From an uncultured bacterium (GTDB lineage: Bacteria > Planctomycetota > UBA1135 > GCA-002686595), in assembly GCA_937905825.1 (NCBI GenBank), contig CALCXM010000049.1:1-55323 (forward strand): a stretch of DNA of 55,323 nt. Reading direction: 5' to 3'. The notes under the pieces are model-generated. The model worked only from the letters and a program-made list of their open reading frames with translations, was not told where the DNA came from and searched no databases. The position numbers were made by a program, and so were the translations under genes. Positions 23,139 through 32,318 of the stretch are shown piece by piece; positions within the stretch are counted from its first letter, which is position 1; the number at the start of each line of letters is the position of its first letter.

Positions 23139-24329
23139 GGCGTTCGCGAAGAGCAGGCCGCCCACCAGACCGCCGGCCACCTGAGCCATCTCGAAGGCGC
23201 TTTCCATTCCGAGCAACACGTCCCGGGTCAGGAAGGAGTTCATGCTGCGAAACCCGATGGAGCCGGGAACCAGCAACATGATGCCGGGCACTTGCATGAG
23301 GGACGCGGGCAAGTGCTTGACCCGGGCGAAGATGTTGGAGGCCAGGCCAACCGCTAGAGCTCCGATGAAAACACCTTGATGTGGTCCCACGAGGTGAGCT
23401 CCAAGGCGCGCTCCCCCGAAGCCGATCCAGCCCGCGAGCAAGACCCACAACAGGTCCCGTCGCCGGGCGCGAAAAAGGACTGCGAAGGCGATGGGTGACA
23501 ACAGCAGTGCGAGCGGTGTGCCCCACTGTGGAACGCTACCGAAGTTCATGGCAGGGCCGCTGAATGGAATCGTACTTCCCAGTTCGCGACCGATACCAAC
23601 GCCCAGTGCGATGGAGAGGAAGATCATCGCCGCCCAGGCCAGGCGCGCGGTTCCCGCCACAAGATGGCGGTTGGCAAGCTCGCTCAAAGCGACGGTGAGC
23701 GTCAAGCCCGGCACCAACACGATCAAGCCACTGACCGTGATGACCCCGCGGGTCGCTTCCGGCCAAACCATGGCGGTGGCGGTTCCGATCAAGGCCGAGA
23801 GGGCCGCAGCCACGGTTTCGAACACGAGCACCGCTCGTCTTCGACTTCCCACCAGGATCGCCAAGGCCCCGATCAACGCACCCGCGAGGCATGACACCCA
23901 AATGTCCAAGGGCGTGCCCCGGAAAAAGCAGGCGGCGGTTCCGGCGGCCAGCCCGAAGGCCGGGATCAAAGTCCAACGGGGATAGCGCCGCGGGCTGTCC
24001 TTGATTTCTTGCACGCGCTGCAAGCCCTGGCTGGCGTCCATCGTTCCGGAAGTGATGCCACCGATCACGATGTCCAAATCCGCCAAGCGTCCGAGGTCCA
24101 CGTCCGCAGGCTCGACGCGCGTCATGTGAACCCGTTGATGGGCTCCGGCACCAAACCCAAACAACAGGGCAGTCGGGGTCGAAAAGAACTGACCGACGAC
24201 GCCCAGCTTGTCACAACAATCGGAGAGCGCCTCCTCCAAACGCATGGCAGGCGCTCCATGGGCGTGCAGAAGTTCACCGAGGCTGACCAAGAAGGCGCGT
24301 GTGTTTTGCTCGGGATCGTTCTGGTCCAT
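23112..24329 (-). CDS. thrE: Threonine/serine exporter family protein (ThrE-like)
   Basis: 405 residues. The soluble N-terminal region is typical of ThrE_1 (LGELLHAHGAPAMRLEEALS, GQFFSTPTALLFGFG, TRVEPADVDLGRLADLD), followed by about ten membrane helices in two five-helix halves corresponding to DUF1212 and ThrE-type DUF3815 (ISGLIVLVPGLTLTVALSEL-like block; QVPGIMLLVPGSIGFRSM). Both halves are fused here, as in Corynebacterium ThrE, rather than split as in YjjP/YjjB. ATG at 24329 (MDQNDPEQ) is preferred over the longer frame, whose 26 extra residues look non-coding. The stop lies inside the last codons of the convergent repeat-protein gene. Confidence 0.9.
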   Translation of the reverse strand: MDQNDPEQNTRAFLVSLGELLHAHGAPAMRLEEALSDCCDKLGVVGQFFSTPTALLFGFGAGAHQRVHMTRVEPADVDLGRLADLDIVIGGITSGTMDASQGLQRVQEIKDSPRRYPRWTLIPAFGLAAGTAACFFRGTPLDIWVSCLAGALIGALAILVGSRRRAVLVFETVAAALSALIGTATAMVWPEATRGVITVSGLIVLVPGLTLTVALSELANRHLVAGTARLAWAAMIFLSIALGVGIGRELGSTIPFSGPAMNFGSVPQWGTPLALLLSPIAFAVLFRARRRDLLWVLLAGWIGFGGARLGAHLVGPHQGVFIGALAVGLASNIFARVKHLPASLMQVPGIMLLVPGSIGFRSMNSFLTRDVLLGMESAFEMAQVAGGLVGGLLFANALLRPSRSL

Positions 24330-24770
24330 CTGGTGGGGGGAAGCGGGATCCTGCAGGGACCCGGGTTGCTGGGGCCTCAAGTAACGGATCCCCAGCACTG
24401 CGCGCAACCCCTGGCAAGGGGAGTTCCTCGCTCGCAGTTGAAGTTTCTACGCAGACTCCCCGGGAGCGCGCCTTGGCCGGTCCCCCGAACCAAGACCGTG
24501 CCCAGGACCGAGGGTGGTACCCGCTGGACGTGGAGGGGCGTAGGAGAATCGCCGCTCCCCATGATCCACAACCTCCGCCGACTGACTTCATGGCTCCCGG
24601 CTTCCACTGCACTCGCCGAGTTCGGAACCCAAGAGGGATTCAGCCACGCGCCAAAGCAATCGACCGAGAGCCTGAGTTCTTGGCGGCCTTGGATCACTCG
24701 GCAGAAACGCGCTCTGCCAGAGACGCTCGGCACACTTCCCTAAACAACCAGCGAACTCCAGCCCCGTTTC
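24330..24770. other. Intergenic region, no gene supported
   Basis: 441 nt upstream of the exporter. Only a weak hairpin (GGCAGA/TCTGCC at 24700-24718) was seen, without a U-tract. The small ORFs here are rich in Pro, Arg and Ser and look like noise. Confidence 0.4.
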
Positions 24771-25190
24771 CTACTCGCGAATCCGAGGCCACTGATTGAT
24801 CCAGAACACAATCAACCCAATGCCGGAAAGCGTGCTCGTGATCAGGATCACTTGGTGCATCCAAACGGGCTCCTCGGGGAAGTAGCCGAGGGCACTTTCG
24901 AGAGCGAAGCGCACCAGGGTTCCGAGGGTGATGAGCCAATAGGCGAGCACATCCCAAGCATGCCGGTGCCGGGAGTTCGCTGGCGCGCTCGGTAGCAAGC
25001 ACAGGGCCAAGCTGTTGGCGGCCAGCAGGGCGAAGCCCACGAGCATGACGTGCGTGTGCGCCGAGATGTACCAGCGATGCATATTGCCCGCTTGCATGTG
25101 CAGGGCCGAGGACATGTGCATGCCGGTCAGCACTCCGAGAATGCCGAAGGCGAAGGCGGTCTTGAGGTACAGCCGGGCAAGGGGGGGCAT
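24771..25190 (-). CDS. Small four-helix membrane protein resembling heme-copper oxidase subunit I
   Basis: 139 residues with four membrane helices (~8-28, 43-66, 83-104, 112-132). The segment MHRWYISAHTHVMLVGFALL, with closely spaced His residues leading into helix 2, resembles the AHAHxNxLG pattern of short cbb3-oxidase-subunit-I-like proteins. It is far too short to be an oxidase (usual length over 450). Conserved His in helices 1 and 2 may bind heme. It lies 9 nt after the phosphodiesterase gene on the same strand and is likely cotranscribed. Function unknown; the family call is tentative. Confidence 0.62.
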   Translation of the reverse strand: MPPLARLYLKTAFAFGILGVLTGMHMSSALHMQAGNMHRWYISAHTHVMLVGFALLAANSLALCLLPSAPANSRHRHAWDVLAYWLITLGTLVRFALESALGYFPEEPVWMHQVILITSTLSGIGLIVFWINQWPRIRE

Positions 25191-25199
25191 GGCGGGTGC

Positions 25200-26591
25200 T
25201 TAGTTGGGGCTGCTGAGAAGTTGCAGGACTCGGTCGCGAACGGACGTCATGGGCAGCACTCCGTCCGCGGGTAGATCGCCCGCTTGGAAAGGAGCGGAGG
25301 AAAGGAACACCGGTCCGTCCAGGGGATCTTGCGCGCCGCGACCGTGACTGCCACCGACTAAGCTAGCGTCCGTGGGGATCACGTCCATCAGGTAACGCAT
25401 GCCGAGCTTCTTTTGCAGCACGCGCCGCACCACGCGCAGGGTGGGGGCGGCGAGCTTGGGGTCCACGAACAATTCACAGGGGTCGTAGCCGGGCTTCGAA
25501 TGGATATCGACCGTGGTGGCGAAGTCGGGCCGCGCCCTTTCGTCGAGCCAGTAGTAGTACGTGAACCAAGCGCCCGGTTGCGCTCGCAGCACCAGGTCTC
25601 CGGCCCGCTCGTGGTCCAGACCGATCTCGGCGCGCTGGCTGCCACTCCAAAGTCCCTCGACTCCGGGCAGGCCTTGCAACAGTTCGCGAGCGCTGGCCAA
25701 GTCCTCGGGGCTCTTGGTGTAGACGTGCGCCATTTGATGGTCGGCCAGGGCAAAGGCGCGGCTGGCGAAGACGTCGAGCTCCTCGCCCCGCGGACTTTGT
25801 CGAACTTCCAAGAGTCCCGCCTCGCGCAGGGCGCGGTTCACGTGAACCGGCTGATTCGCTTTTTCAATTCCATACTCGCTGACCGCCACCACATGCACGT
25901 CCTGGGCGCGGGCGGCGACCAGGAGTTCCCCAAAGAGCACGTCCAACTCCTTCAAGGCTTGAATTGATCGGGGGTCATCGGGGCCGAAGCGCTGGAAGTT
26001 GTAGTCCAGGTGCGGCAAGTAGGCCATGGTCAGAGTGGGCCGCTCGCGCTCCATGGTGCGCAGGGTCACGTCCGTGATCCAGCGACTGGATGGCAGCCCT
26101 GACTTCGGGCCCCAGAAGTCGAAGAAGGGGAAGGCACCCAACTCGGCTTCGAGCTTCGCACCAAATTCGGTCGGCGCGGAATAGGTGGCGAGCACCTTCA
26201 AGCCATCGGCGCAGTAGAAGGGCCGCGGGGTGATCGACCAGTCCACGTCGGCGCCCATGTTGAACCACCAGAAGAGCTTGGCGCAGGTGAAGCCTTGGAT
26301 GCGCTGCTTCGCGATCTCGTAGAGCTTCTCCCCTTGGATCAAGCGGTTGGACTGTTGCCAAAAACGAGCCTCGTAGGAACTCGGGTCGAGCCAGCCATTG
26401 CCGACGATGCCGTGTTCTTGGGGGGAGAGCCCCGTGAGCATCGTGGCCTGCGCCGTGCAGGTGACGGCGGGCCACACATCGCCCATGGGAGCGCAGGCAC
26501 CGGACTCTGAGAAGGCGCGCAGGTTGGGAGTGTGCTCGCCGATCAAGCGTCGCGTCAAGCCGACCAGGTTGAGAAGAAGGACCCTTTGCAT
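25200..26591 (-). CDS. Alkaline-phosphatase-superfamily phosphodiesterase/nucleotide pyrophosphatase
   Basis: 463 residues of the type I phosphodiesterase/nucleotide pyrophosphatase family (PF01663). The N-terminus RVLLLNLVGLTRRLIG lacks the usual early Asp pair, but the nucleophile region WPAVTCTAQATMLTGLSPQEHGIVGNGW with its Thr is clear, as are PHLDYNFQRFGP (metal Asp/His), VVAVSEYGIEKANQPVHVNR and DIHSKPGYDP. The missing aspartate at the N-terminal strand (N where D is usual) is worth noting. No signal peptide, so probably cytosolic. First gene of a two-gene unit with the small membrane protein downstream. Confidence 0.85.
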   Translation of the reverse strand: MQRVLLLNLVGLTRRLIGEHTPNLRAFSESGACAPMGDVWPAVTCTAQATMLTGLSPQEHGIVGNGWLDPSSYEARFWQQSNRLIQGEKLYEIAKQRIQGFTCAKLFWWFNMGADVDWSITPRPFYCADGLKVLATYSAPTEFGAKLEAELGAFPFFDFWGPKSGLPSSRWITDVTLRTMERERPTLTMAYLPHLDYNFQRFGPDDPRSIQALKELDVLFGELLVAARAQDVHVVAVSEYGIEKANQPVHVNRALREAGLLEVRQSPRGEELDVFASRAFALADHQMAHVYTKSPEDLASARELLQGLPGVEGLWSGSQRAEIGLDHERAGDLVLRAQPGAWFTYYYWLDERARPDFATTVDIHSKPGYDPCELFVDPKLAAPTLRVVRRVLQKKLGMRYLMDVIPTDASLVGGSHGRGAQDPLDGPVFLSSAPFQAGDLPADGVLPMTSVRDRVLQLLSSPN

Positions 26592-26733
26592 GGACCAGAT
26601 CCTACCGAATCAAGGCGGTCACGAAAGGCGACTGTCCGGATGCTCCTGGGGGATTCGAGAAAGGCTTCCCGTTTCTTACCGCGGCAGGGACCCCGGCAGC
26701 GGGCCACTGCGGGGGATCGAGCGCGACAAAGAG

Positions 26734-28668
26734 CTACAGACCTTCGACGTAGCGTTGGAACTCGCCATCCAGTCGCGCCCAGTCCGTTCCGCGGAAGGCG
26801 CTGGCTAGGGCCTCTTGGTTGGACTTGCCGGACATCAGTTCGCTCATCAAGTGCTTGAAGGCGTCCCGATTGCGCACGCTGGAATGCCGCAGGAAATGCA
26901 CGAAGGCCCAGGCCTGGGCGTAGGCCACTTGGGCGTTGGCCATGAACTCCGGGGGTTGCATGGCGACGAAACGCTCCAGTGGGAAGAGTCGGGACGCGAG
27001 CCCGCCCTCCATCTTCATGAACTGCTGCAATACCCCGAGCCGGCCGAGTTCCAAAGCGCCGTCATGCCAAGCCGCGCCTTCCGAACGCGCCGCCGCGAAG
27101 TACTCCGCCAAGCCCTCGTTCAGCCAAATCGGTTGCGCGATGGGGAAGGCATCCAGGTATTGGTGAAAGCCCTCGTGGCGCGTGGTGCTGAGGTACTCCT
27201 CTTGATTCTCCGCGTAGCGAATCAAGAGCTGCTTGAGGGCCCCCGAGTACATGCCGAGGGTGTTCTCCATGCGCGCGCCGAAGACGTCTCGCACGAAGAG
27301 GTCGTAGGAGCGTTCCCCGGAAAAGACGTACACGCTGAACTTGCGCGTGCGGGTGTCGGGGGTGTGCCCCAAGCGCAGGGAAACATGTTGCAAGGATTCC
27401 TCGAGGGCCTGCGCGACCTCCCGTGAAACGCTGCGGGAAATGTCCGAGGAGACGACGTAGTTGGCCGACTCGAAGGTGTGCTTGGCGGTCCAGCTCGGTC
27501 CGTGCAAGGCTTTGTTCGCGGTGCCCGAAAGGGTTTGCAAGGCACTTGCTGGCACGCCGCGTCGAATCCCGTCGGCGATTAGTTCCAGGCAGCGTTTGGG
27601 GCGCCCGCTGTAGAGTTCTTTGGCTGCCGCTGTTTGGTACTCGCGGATCGCGTCCTCGCTGAGCTGGGCCTCGTTGCCAGTCGGTCGCGCGCTGAGCGCC
27701 GTGCCAGGATCGGTAGCAGGAGCTGCGGCCGCGGCGATCAGCCAATCCGGAACGTGATCGGCGAGCTTCCAGTTGCGGTTGAACTCGTTCATGGGGCCGA
27801 TCGCCTGTTCGTCACGCTTGGCTTGAATCCAAACGGAAGCGTCCCCTTGCACTTCGATGTGGTTGCTGTGCGGAGCGGTCGGATGGAAACCGATGGCACC
27901 GAAGAGCTCCCGAGCTTTGCGCACGGTGGCGATGTTCCTCCCGTCATAGCTCGCGCTGACCTGGTGCGTGCCCACATCGATCTTCAAGTCGGGGGTCGCC
28001 CCTTCTCCGCGGGTGCGGAAGGTCTTGCGCTCGGATTGCTCTTGGCGCTCGCCGCGGCGATCCGTGCTGACCGTGGTGATCTCCACCCAGCGTTCGATCT
28101 CCAGGTTCTTGTTCGGCGTGGACCCCGAAGACTTGGCGTGGGGCTCGTACCCGAATTGAACGGTGATGGCTGAGCCTGTTTCCAAGCAGACGGCGAGGAA
28201 CAGTTCCTGCTCTCCCTTGAACACGATCGAGTAGGGCCCGGAGAAGGAGACGGCAAAGGGCCGCAGGTTCGCGTTCCTGATCGGGTTGTAGTCCAGCTGC
28301 CCCGCCGTCTCGTAACGCAGCTTGAGTTGACCGCGCGCGCGGTCAAGCTCCACGACCTCACCGCTGAGCAGCGCATTCAGATCGACGTCTTCATGTTGCG
28401 GCCAGAACTGACAGCGCTTGAGAATCAGTTCGATCTCACCCAAGTGTTCGACCACGTAGGGTTGCCTCGCGTGGGAGGCCAGGATCGCTTGCAGTTGTCC
28501 TTCGGCCCGCGCCCACTGGCCTTGCTCCAACTTGCTGCGGATGCGTTTCAGCTCGTGTTCAAAGACGTCCGCGCGACCCTCTTGATGCACCGGCAGGACT
28601 GCGCCAGCTCCCGCGCGAGGGGCGGCGGCTAGGAGCGTCAAACAGCAGAGTAGGGGAAGGCACCTCAT
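26734..28668 (-). CDS. DUF1570-type exported metallopeptidase-like protein
   Basis: 644 residues with a signal peptide (CLPLLCCLTLLAAAPRAGAG). The middle region (~85-330) looks like a beta-sandwich wrapper (FGAIGFHPTAPHSNHIEVQG). The C-terminal third is the DUF1570/gluzincin-like domain with HEGFHQYLDA (His498, Glu499, His502) and the downstream Glu in WLNEGLAEYFAAA, giving an HExxH plus E zinc site. DUF1570 is common and expanded in Planctomycetota. ATG 28668 is taken as the start of the signal peptide. It stands between the phosphodiesterase and the toroid array on the same strand; a link to processing the toroids is only speculation. Confidence 0.85.
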   Translation of the reverse strand: MRCLPLLCCLTLLAAAPRAGAGAVLPVHQEGRADVFEHELKRIRSKLEQGQWARAEGQLQAILASHARQPYVVEHLGEIELILKRCQFWPQHEDVDLNALLSGEVVELDRARGQLKLRYETAGQLDYNPIRNANLRPFAVSFSGPYSIVFKGEQELFLAVCLETGSAITVQFGYEPHAKSSGSTPNKNLEIERWVEITTVSTDRRGERQEQSERKTFRTRGEGATPDLKIDVGTHQVSASYDGRNIATVRKARELFGAIGFHPTAPHSNHIEVQGDASVWIQAKRDEQAIGPMNEFNRNWKLADHVPDWLIAAAAAPATDPGTALSARPTGNEAQLSEDAIREYQTAAAKELYSGRPKRCLELIADGIRRGVPASALQTLSGTANKALHGPSWTAKHTFESANYVVSSDISRSVSREVAQALEESLQHVSLRLGHTPDTRTRKFSVYVFSGERSYDLFVRDVFGARMENTLGMYSGALKQLLIRYAENQEEYLSTTRHEGFHQYLDAFPIAQPIWLNEGLAEYFAAARSEGAAWHDGALELGRLGVLQQFMKMEGGLASRLFPLERFVAMQPPEFMANAQVAYAQAWAFVHFLRHSSVRNRDAFKHLMSELMSGKSNQEALASAFRGTDWARLDGEFQRYVEGL

Positions 28669-28800
28669 TGCACATGATTTCGGGCGCTGAACCTGGCTCA
28701 GTTTAGGCTCGTCCGGGACCTCGGGCAAAGATTTCCGAAGCGCGGGCTGCAGGCGCCCAGGAGCCGGGCAAGCGGGCCGAAGTCTGCGCAGTTGCCAGGC

Positions 28801-28830
28801 GCGCGGCGAGAGCTCACGCCCTCGCCGCGC
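28801..28830 (-). terminator. Hairpin after toroid gene A
   Basis: GCGCGGCGAG at 28801-28810 pairs perfectly with 28821-28830 around a 10-nt loop, 19 nt beyond the stop of the toroid gene at 28849. No U-tract on the minus strand. Confidence 0.45.
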
Positions 28831-28848
28831 TCCACGCAGACCTCGCCC

Positions 28849-30420
28849 TCAACGTCCCCCGAGCACCTTCGCGTAGCGGAAGTAGACCTCCAAACAAAGG
28901 ATGCTCATGGCGGTCGAGTAGACCCGGCCACCGATCATGCCCCAGGGACCGTTCGGGTCCCAGGACCCCTGGATCGAGCCGCTGGACTCCTGGGAGTCAA
29001 CGACCGCGGGCTTCATGGCCTTGTTCCAAGCCTTCCAATGCTTGCCGCCCATTTGGAACATGGCGTAGGAGCCGTAGTACCAGTAGTAGAGGTCGTTGCT
29101 ATGACCGGTTTCGTCGTCCCAGGCGGGAAGCGTCTTCAGCATCAAGTCCGCGTGCCGCAGCATGGCGTCTTCGCGGCTCGGGTCTTGGCCCAGGAAGAAG
29201 CGGCACAACAAGCCGACGGCCGTCATGGCTTCCGAGAGTTCCCGCGGATACTCGTCGTTGACGCCGACTTCCCGTGAAGAACGCTCGCCGATGGAGGAGT
29301 AGCCCACGCGCCCGCTCACAGGGTCCGAGACCTCGTCGAACCAGGCGACGGCGTCGTTGAAGGCAGCCGTGTCGACTTTCAAGCCGCTCTCTTCCGCGGA
29401 CTTCAAGGCGAACACCATCCAACCGGTGACGGAGCTGTCGTTGTCCCCTTGGGGTGGAGCAGCGTAGCGCCAGACCGAGTAGGGGTTGCGCGCTTGGGAG
29501 ATGAAGTCCACTGCTCTTTGGGCCGTGCCGGCCAAGATGGGAGACTTGGAGAAGTAGTAGGCCTCGCACAGGGCGAGCGTCGCGATGGAGTGGTCGTAGA
29601 GGAAGTTCGTGTGGCGCTGCTCTCCGATCAAGCCTGACTCGAAGTCCTGTTGGGAACGCAACCACTGGACGGCGCGCGCCACTTGATGCTTGTACTTGCC
29701 TTCGCGGGTCGTGTTGCCGTTGCCAAGGAAGGCTAGCAAGGCCAAACCGGTGACGCCCACGTCGTGGTCGGCGCGTCCGGCCCCATCGCTGATGTCCGTG
29801 CTTGGGTCGTGCTTCATGAACTCGTCGCAGTCCCACTTGCCGTCTGCGTCTTGGTGATCGGCGAGCCACTTCAGTCCAGCGTCCAAAGCCGGTTGCGTAC
29901 CGGAGCCGCCTTTGCGCCGGCCCTTGCCATCGCCGAAGCGCCCGCCCTTGCTGCCGCTTCCGCCGCCGATGCCGAGCACGAAGAGGTTGGGATCGAGGTT
30001 CTCGAAGTCCTTCTCTCCGCTGAAGAGCGCGGGCTCGTCGGGGAAGTCAGACGGGGTGTTGCTGTCGTCGGTGCTGTTCTCGATGAAGTCTTCGGACACC
30101 AGCGTAGGTTCATCCTGGCTCTCCGGGACCTCGATGGGCTCGACGATCTCATCGGGCACTTCCTCGACGATCGGCTCCGGTTTTTCAACGGGGAAACAGT
30201 GCACGATCTTGTCGGGACGCTTCTCAAGGATGTGCCAAGGCACCACCGCGAGCAACAGGAAGAACATGACGTGCCCGACCAAGGAGATTGCGAGCCACGG
30301 CGCCCGTTCCATCCACTCATAAAGAATGTCATGGAAACTGCGGTCCTGTTCCCAGGCTTTGTGGGAGACCTCTGGTGAGAGGACGGCGACGTTGTGTTGG
30401 GTTCTGAATTCTTCGCTCAT
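28849..30420 (-). CDS. Toroid paralogue A: TonB-like anchor plus squalene-cyclase-like alpha/alpha toroid
   Basis: 523 residues. N-terminal cytosolic segment with FHDILYEWMERAPW, then one TM helix (~43-61, AISLVGHVMFFLLLAVVP) that carries Ser46 and His50 in an SxxxH spacing as in the TonB anchor. A Glu/Pro/Asp-rich linker (~65-140) follows, then a Gly-rich GGRFGDGKGRRKGG stretch and the toroid domain (~165-523). The toroid has the QxxDGxW-type motif HQDADGKWD, DGAGRADHDVGVTGLALLAF, NPYSVWRYAAP and the closing GSWDP and GGRVYSTAMSILCLEVYFRY. The cyclase DxDD catalytic motif is absent. ATG 30420 chosen (MSEEF); an ATG three codons upstream is possible. Periplasmic location is inferred from the anchor. 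Confidence 0.82.
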   Translation of the reverse strand: MSEEFRTQHNVAVLSPEVSHKAWEQDRSFHDILYEWMERAPWLAISLVGHVMFFLLLAVVPWHILEKRPDKIVHCFPVEKPEPIVEEVPDEIVEPIEVPESQDEPTLVSEDFIENSTDDSNTPSDFPDEPALFSGEKDFENLDPNLFVLGIGGGSGSKGGRFGDGKGRRKGGSGTQPALDAGLKWLADHQDADGKWDCDEFMKHDPSTDISDGAGRADHDVGVTGLALLAFLGNGNTTREGKYKHQVARAVQWLRSQQDFESGLIGEQRHTNFLYDHSIATLALCEAYYFSKSPILAGTAQRAVDFISQARNPYSVWRYAAPPQGDNDSSVTGWMVFALKSAEESGLKVDTAAFNDAVAWFDEVSDPVSGRVGYSSIGERSSREVGVNDEYPRELSEAMTAVGLLCRFFLGQDPSREDAMLRHADLMLKTLPAWDDETGHSNDLYYWYYGSYAMFQMGGKHWKAWNKAMKPAVVDSQESSGSIQGSWDPNGPWGMIGGRVYSTAMSILCLEVYFRYAKVLGGR

Positions 30421-30497
30421 GACATGCATTTCGCTGGGGAGGCCTGCGGAAAGGATCGTGTCGTGGTGAACGCCCGCTAAGACGTTCGCGTCGAGAT

Positions 30498-30528
30498 CAG
30501 AGAGCTCTCTGAGGTGACCGAAGTCACC
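30498..30528 (-). promoter_or_regulatory. UUCG hairpin next to a 14-bp palindrome between toroid genes B and A
   Basis: On the minus strand GGTGAC-TTCG-GTCACC (30528-30513) forms a C(UUCG)G-capped hairpin. It is followed by the perfect palindrome CAGAGAGCTCTCTG (30498-30511). It lies 24 nt after the stop of gene B and about 90 nt before gene A. It could end B transcripts or act in the leader of A. Confidence 0.45.
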
Positions 30529-30552
30529 GACAGGGTTGCTAACGGGAGAGCT

Positions 30553-32160
30553 TCATCGCGGTTCACCGGTTATGCACCCGTGGTCGGAATTGAATCTTGT
30601 CGGGAGGAACGGTGGGGGGAATCTAAGCTCGCCTCGTCGTGTGTAACGATACTCCACCTCCATGCATAGCGCGCCGAGAGCCGTTGCGTACACGCGGCCA
30701 GTTGTGCTCCCCATGTGCTCGGACGGGTCCCATGAACCGCTCGTCGATCCGCTTGTTCTGCGCGAGGCCAAGAGCGCGAGCTCCATGGAGCTCTTCCAAG
30801 TCAACCAGGCTTCGCCGCCCATTTGGAACATGGCGTAGGAGCCGGTGTACCAATTGTCGAGTTGCTTGCGCGGCTCTTTTATGTCCATTGGATTGCGCAA
30901 GGTCCCGAGCAAGAACCCCGCGCGTTCGTGCATCACGTTCACCGTCGCCGGATTCTGGCCAAGCAGGTCTCGGCATAGAAGAGCCGTCGCGGCCGTGGCC
31001 TCGGCGGAATCCACTCGCTTGGGCTTCGATTCGAGCGTGCCCCCGATGCCTCGCTGCGTCACTCCTGTGGAGATTCCATCGATCCAGGCAAGCGCGGCGG
31101 TGAAGAGACCCTGGTCGACCTTTGCGCCGTTCGCCACGGCGACTTTGAAAGCGAAGAGCGCCCAAGTGGTTGCCACAAGATCTCCCTGATCGCTCGGCAC
31201 GCCCGATGCGCTCCAGGATCCATCGGGGTTGCGGGACTCAGCGAGGAAGTCGAGGGCCTGCTCTGCGCTCGTGGCACTCAACGGGTTGTAAGAGACGTGA
31301 ACGGCCTCGCACAGGGCGAGGGTGGCAAGGGCATGATCGTGCAAGAACATGCTTGTGCTCTCTTCCCCGATTCGGCCCGAGACGAGCTCCTGTTGACGCC
31401 GCAGCCATTTGATGCCTGCGGAGACATTCTGCTTGTACAGACCTTTGCGAGTTGTGTGGCCGTCACCTAAGAAGGCGAGCAAAGCGATCGCGGTGATGCC
31501 AATGTCGCGATCCGTACGGCCCTGCCCATCGCACTTGTCTGATTCGGGATCGTGCTTCATGAAATGGGCGCCGTCCCAACGTCCATCCTCGTCTTGGTGT
31601 TCGGCAAGCCATTGCAATGCCTGCGCTAGGGCGAATTGGGTTTCGGCCGCTCCGGGCGCCAGGTCCTTGTCCGGATGGAAGCGTTGAGAGCAGAAGTCGG
31701 TCTTCTTGTCCGCTGGTCGAAATCCGCAGCTGGTCTCTCGCTCATCCATTTCCGTCCAACCACAGAGGAGCAGGCCACTAAGGTTGAAGCGGTGCCGCTT
31801 GGGGTCTTGCGTGGTCTGTTTGTCCGCTGGTTCGCCGCCAGCTCCTCCCAGGACTTCGATCTCTCGCGGTCCATCGCGGGGAGACCGTTTTTCTTGCGTG
31901 GCTGTGGCCGCGCCTACGGGACTCGCGGAGCTGATGGGCGGCTCAAGTCGAACGGGCTCCACTGGCTCGGAGCGTTGCAAGAGCAGTGCGAGACCGAGCG
32001 CCGTGGCCACAGCGATGCCGATGCCAAAGGCCAGGAGCAGAGACGCGCGCCCGGTTCGGGACCCGCGATGGCTCTGGATGGTCCGCTCTCGCCGATCCCT
32101 TCCAACCCGCTCCACCGGGAAGAGGGGAGCCCTAAGCGCCGCATTGAGATCGCCATCCAT
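30553..32160 (-). CDS. Toroid paralogue B: single-TM form without SxxxH
   Basis: 535 residues. One TM helix at ~40-62 (SLLLAFGIGIAVATALGLAL) without Ser-x3-His. The linker is Pro/Ser/Thr-rich rather than acidic, and a small Cys-rich insert follows (LLCGWTE, ETSCGF, DFCSQRF). The toroid domain starts near residue 175 with HQDEDGRWDGAHFMKHDP and CDGQGRTDRDIGITAIALLA. It keeps NPDGSWSASG, WYTGSYAMFQMGGEAW and GSWDP, and has an extra C-terminal tail of ~25 residues. The frame upstream of ATG 32160 stays open to about 32300 with coding-like sequence (ASPIRVEDIAARKTLERAPP) but contains no usual start codon, so the N-terminus may be longer. Confidence 0.75.
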   Translation of the reverse strand: MDGDLNAALRAPLFPVERVGRDRRERTIQSHRGSRTGRASLLLAFGIGIAVATALGLALLLQRSEPVEPVRLEPPISSASPVGAATATQEKRSPRDGPREIEVLGGAGGEPADKQTTQDPKRHRFNLSGLLLCGWTEMDERETSCGFRPADKKTDFCSQRFHPDKDLAPGAAETQFALAQALQWLAEHQDEDGRWDGAHFMKHDPESDKCDGQGRTDRDIGITAIALLAFLGDGHTTRKGLYKQNVSAGIKWLRRQQELVSGRIGEESTSMFLHDHALATLALCEAVHVSYNPLSATSAEQALDFLAESRNPDGSWSASGVPSDQGDLVATTWALFAFKVAVANGAKVDQGLFTAALAWIDGISTGVTQRGIGGTLESKPKRVDSAEATAATALLCRDLLGQNPATVNVMHERAGFLLGTLRNPMDIKEPRKQLDNWYTGSYAMFQMGGEAWLTWKSSMELALLASRRTSGSTSGSWDPSEHMGSTTGRVYATALGALCMEVEYRYTRRGELRFPPPFLPTRFNSDHGCITGEPR

Positions 32161-32318
32161 GTTTTGATTCCGGTTGGGCGGCGCACGTTCGAGCGTCTTT
32201 CTGGCCGCGATGTCTTCAACGCGGATGGGGGAGGCGAGTTCATCCGATCTCGCTCTATTCGAGTTGCTCTCCGCAGATCGGTCCGGGCGAACCCTACTGC
32301 CCGTTCAAGCCGTTCGCC

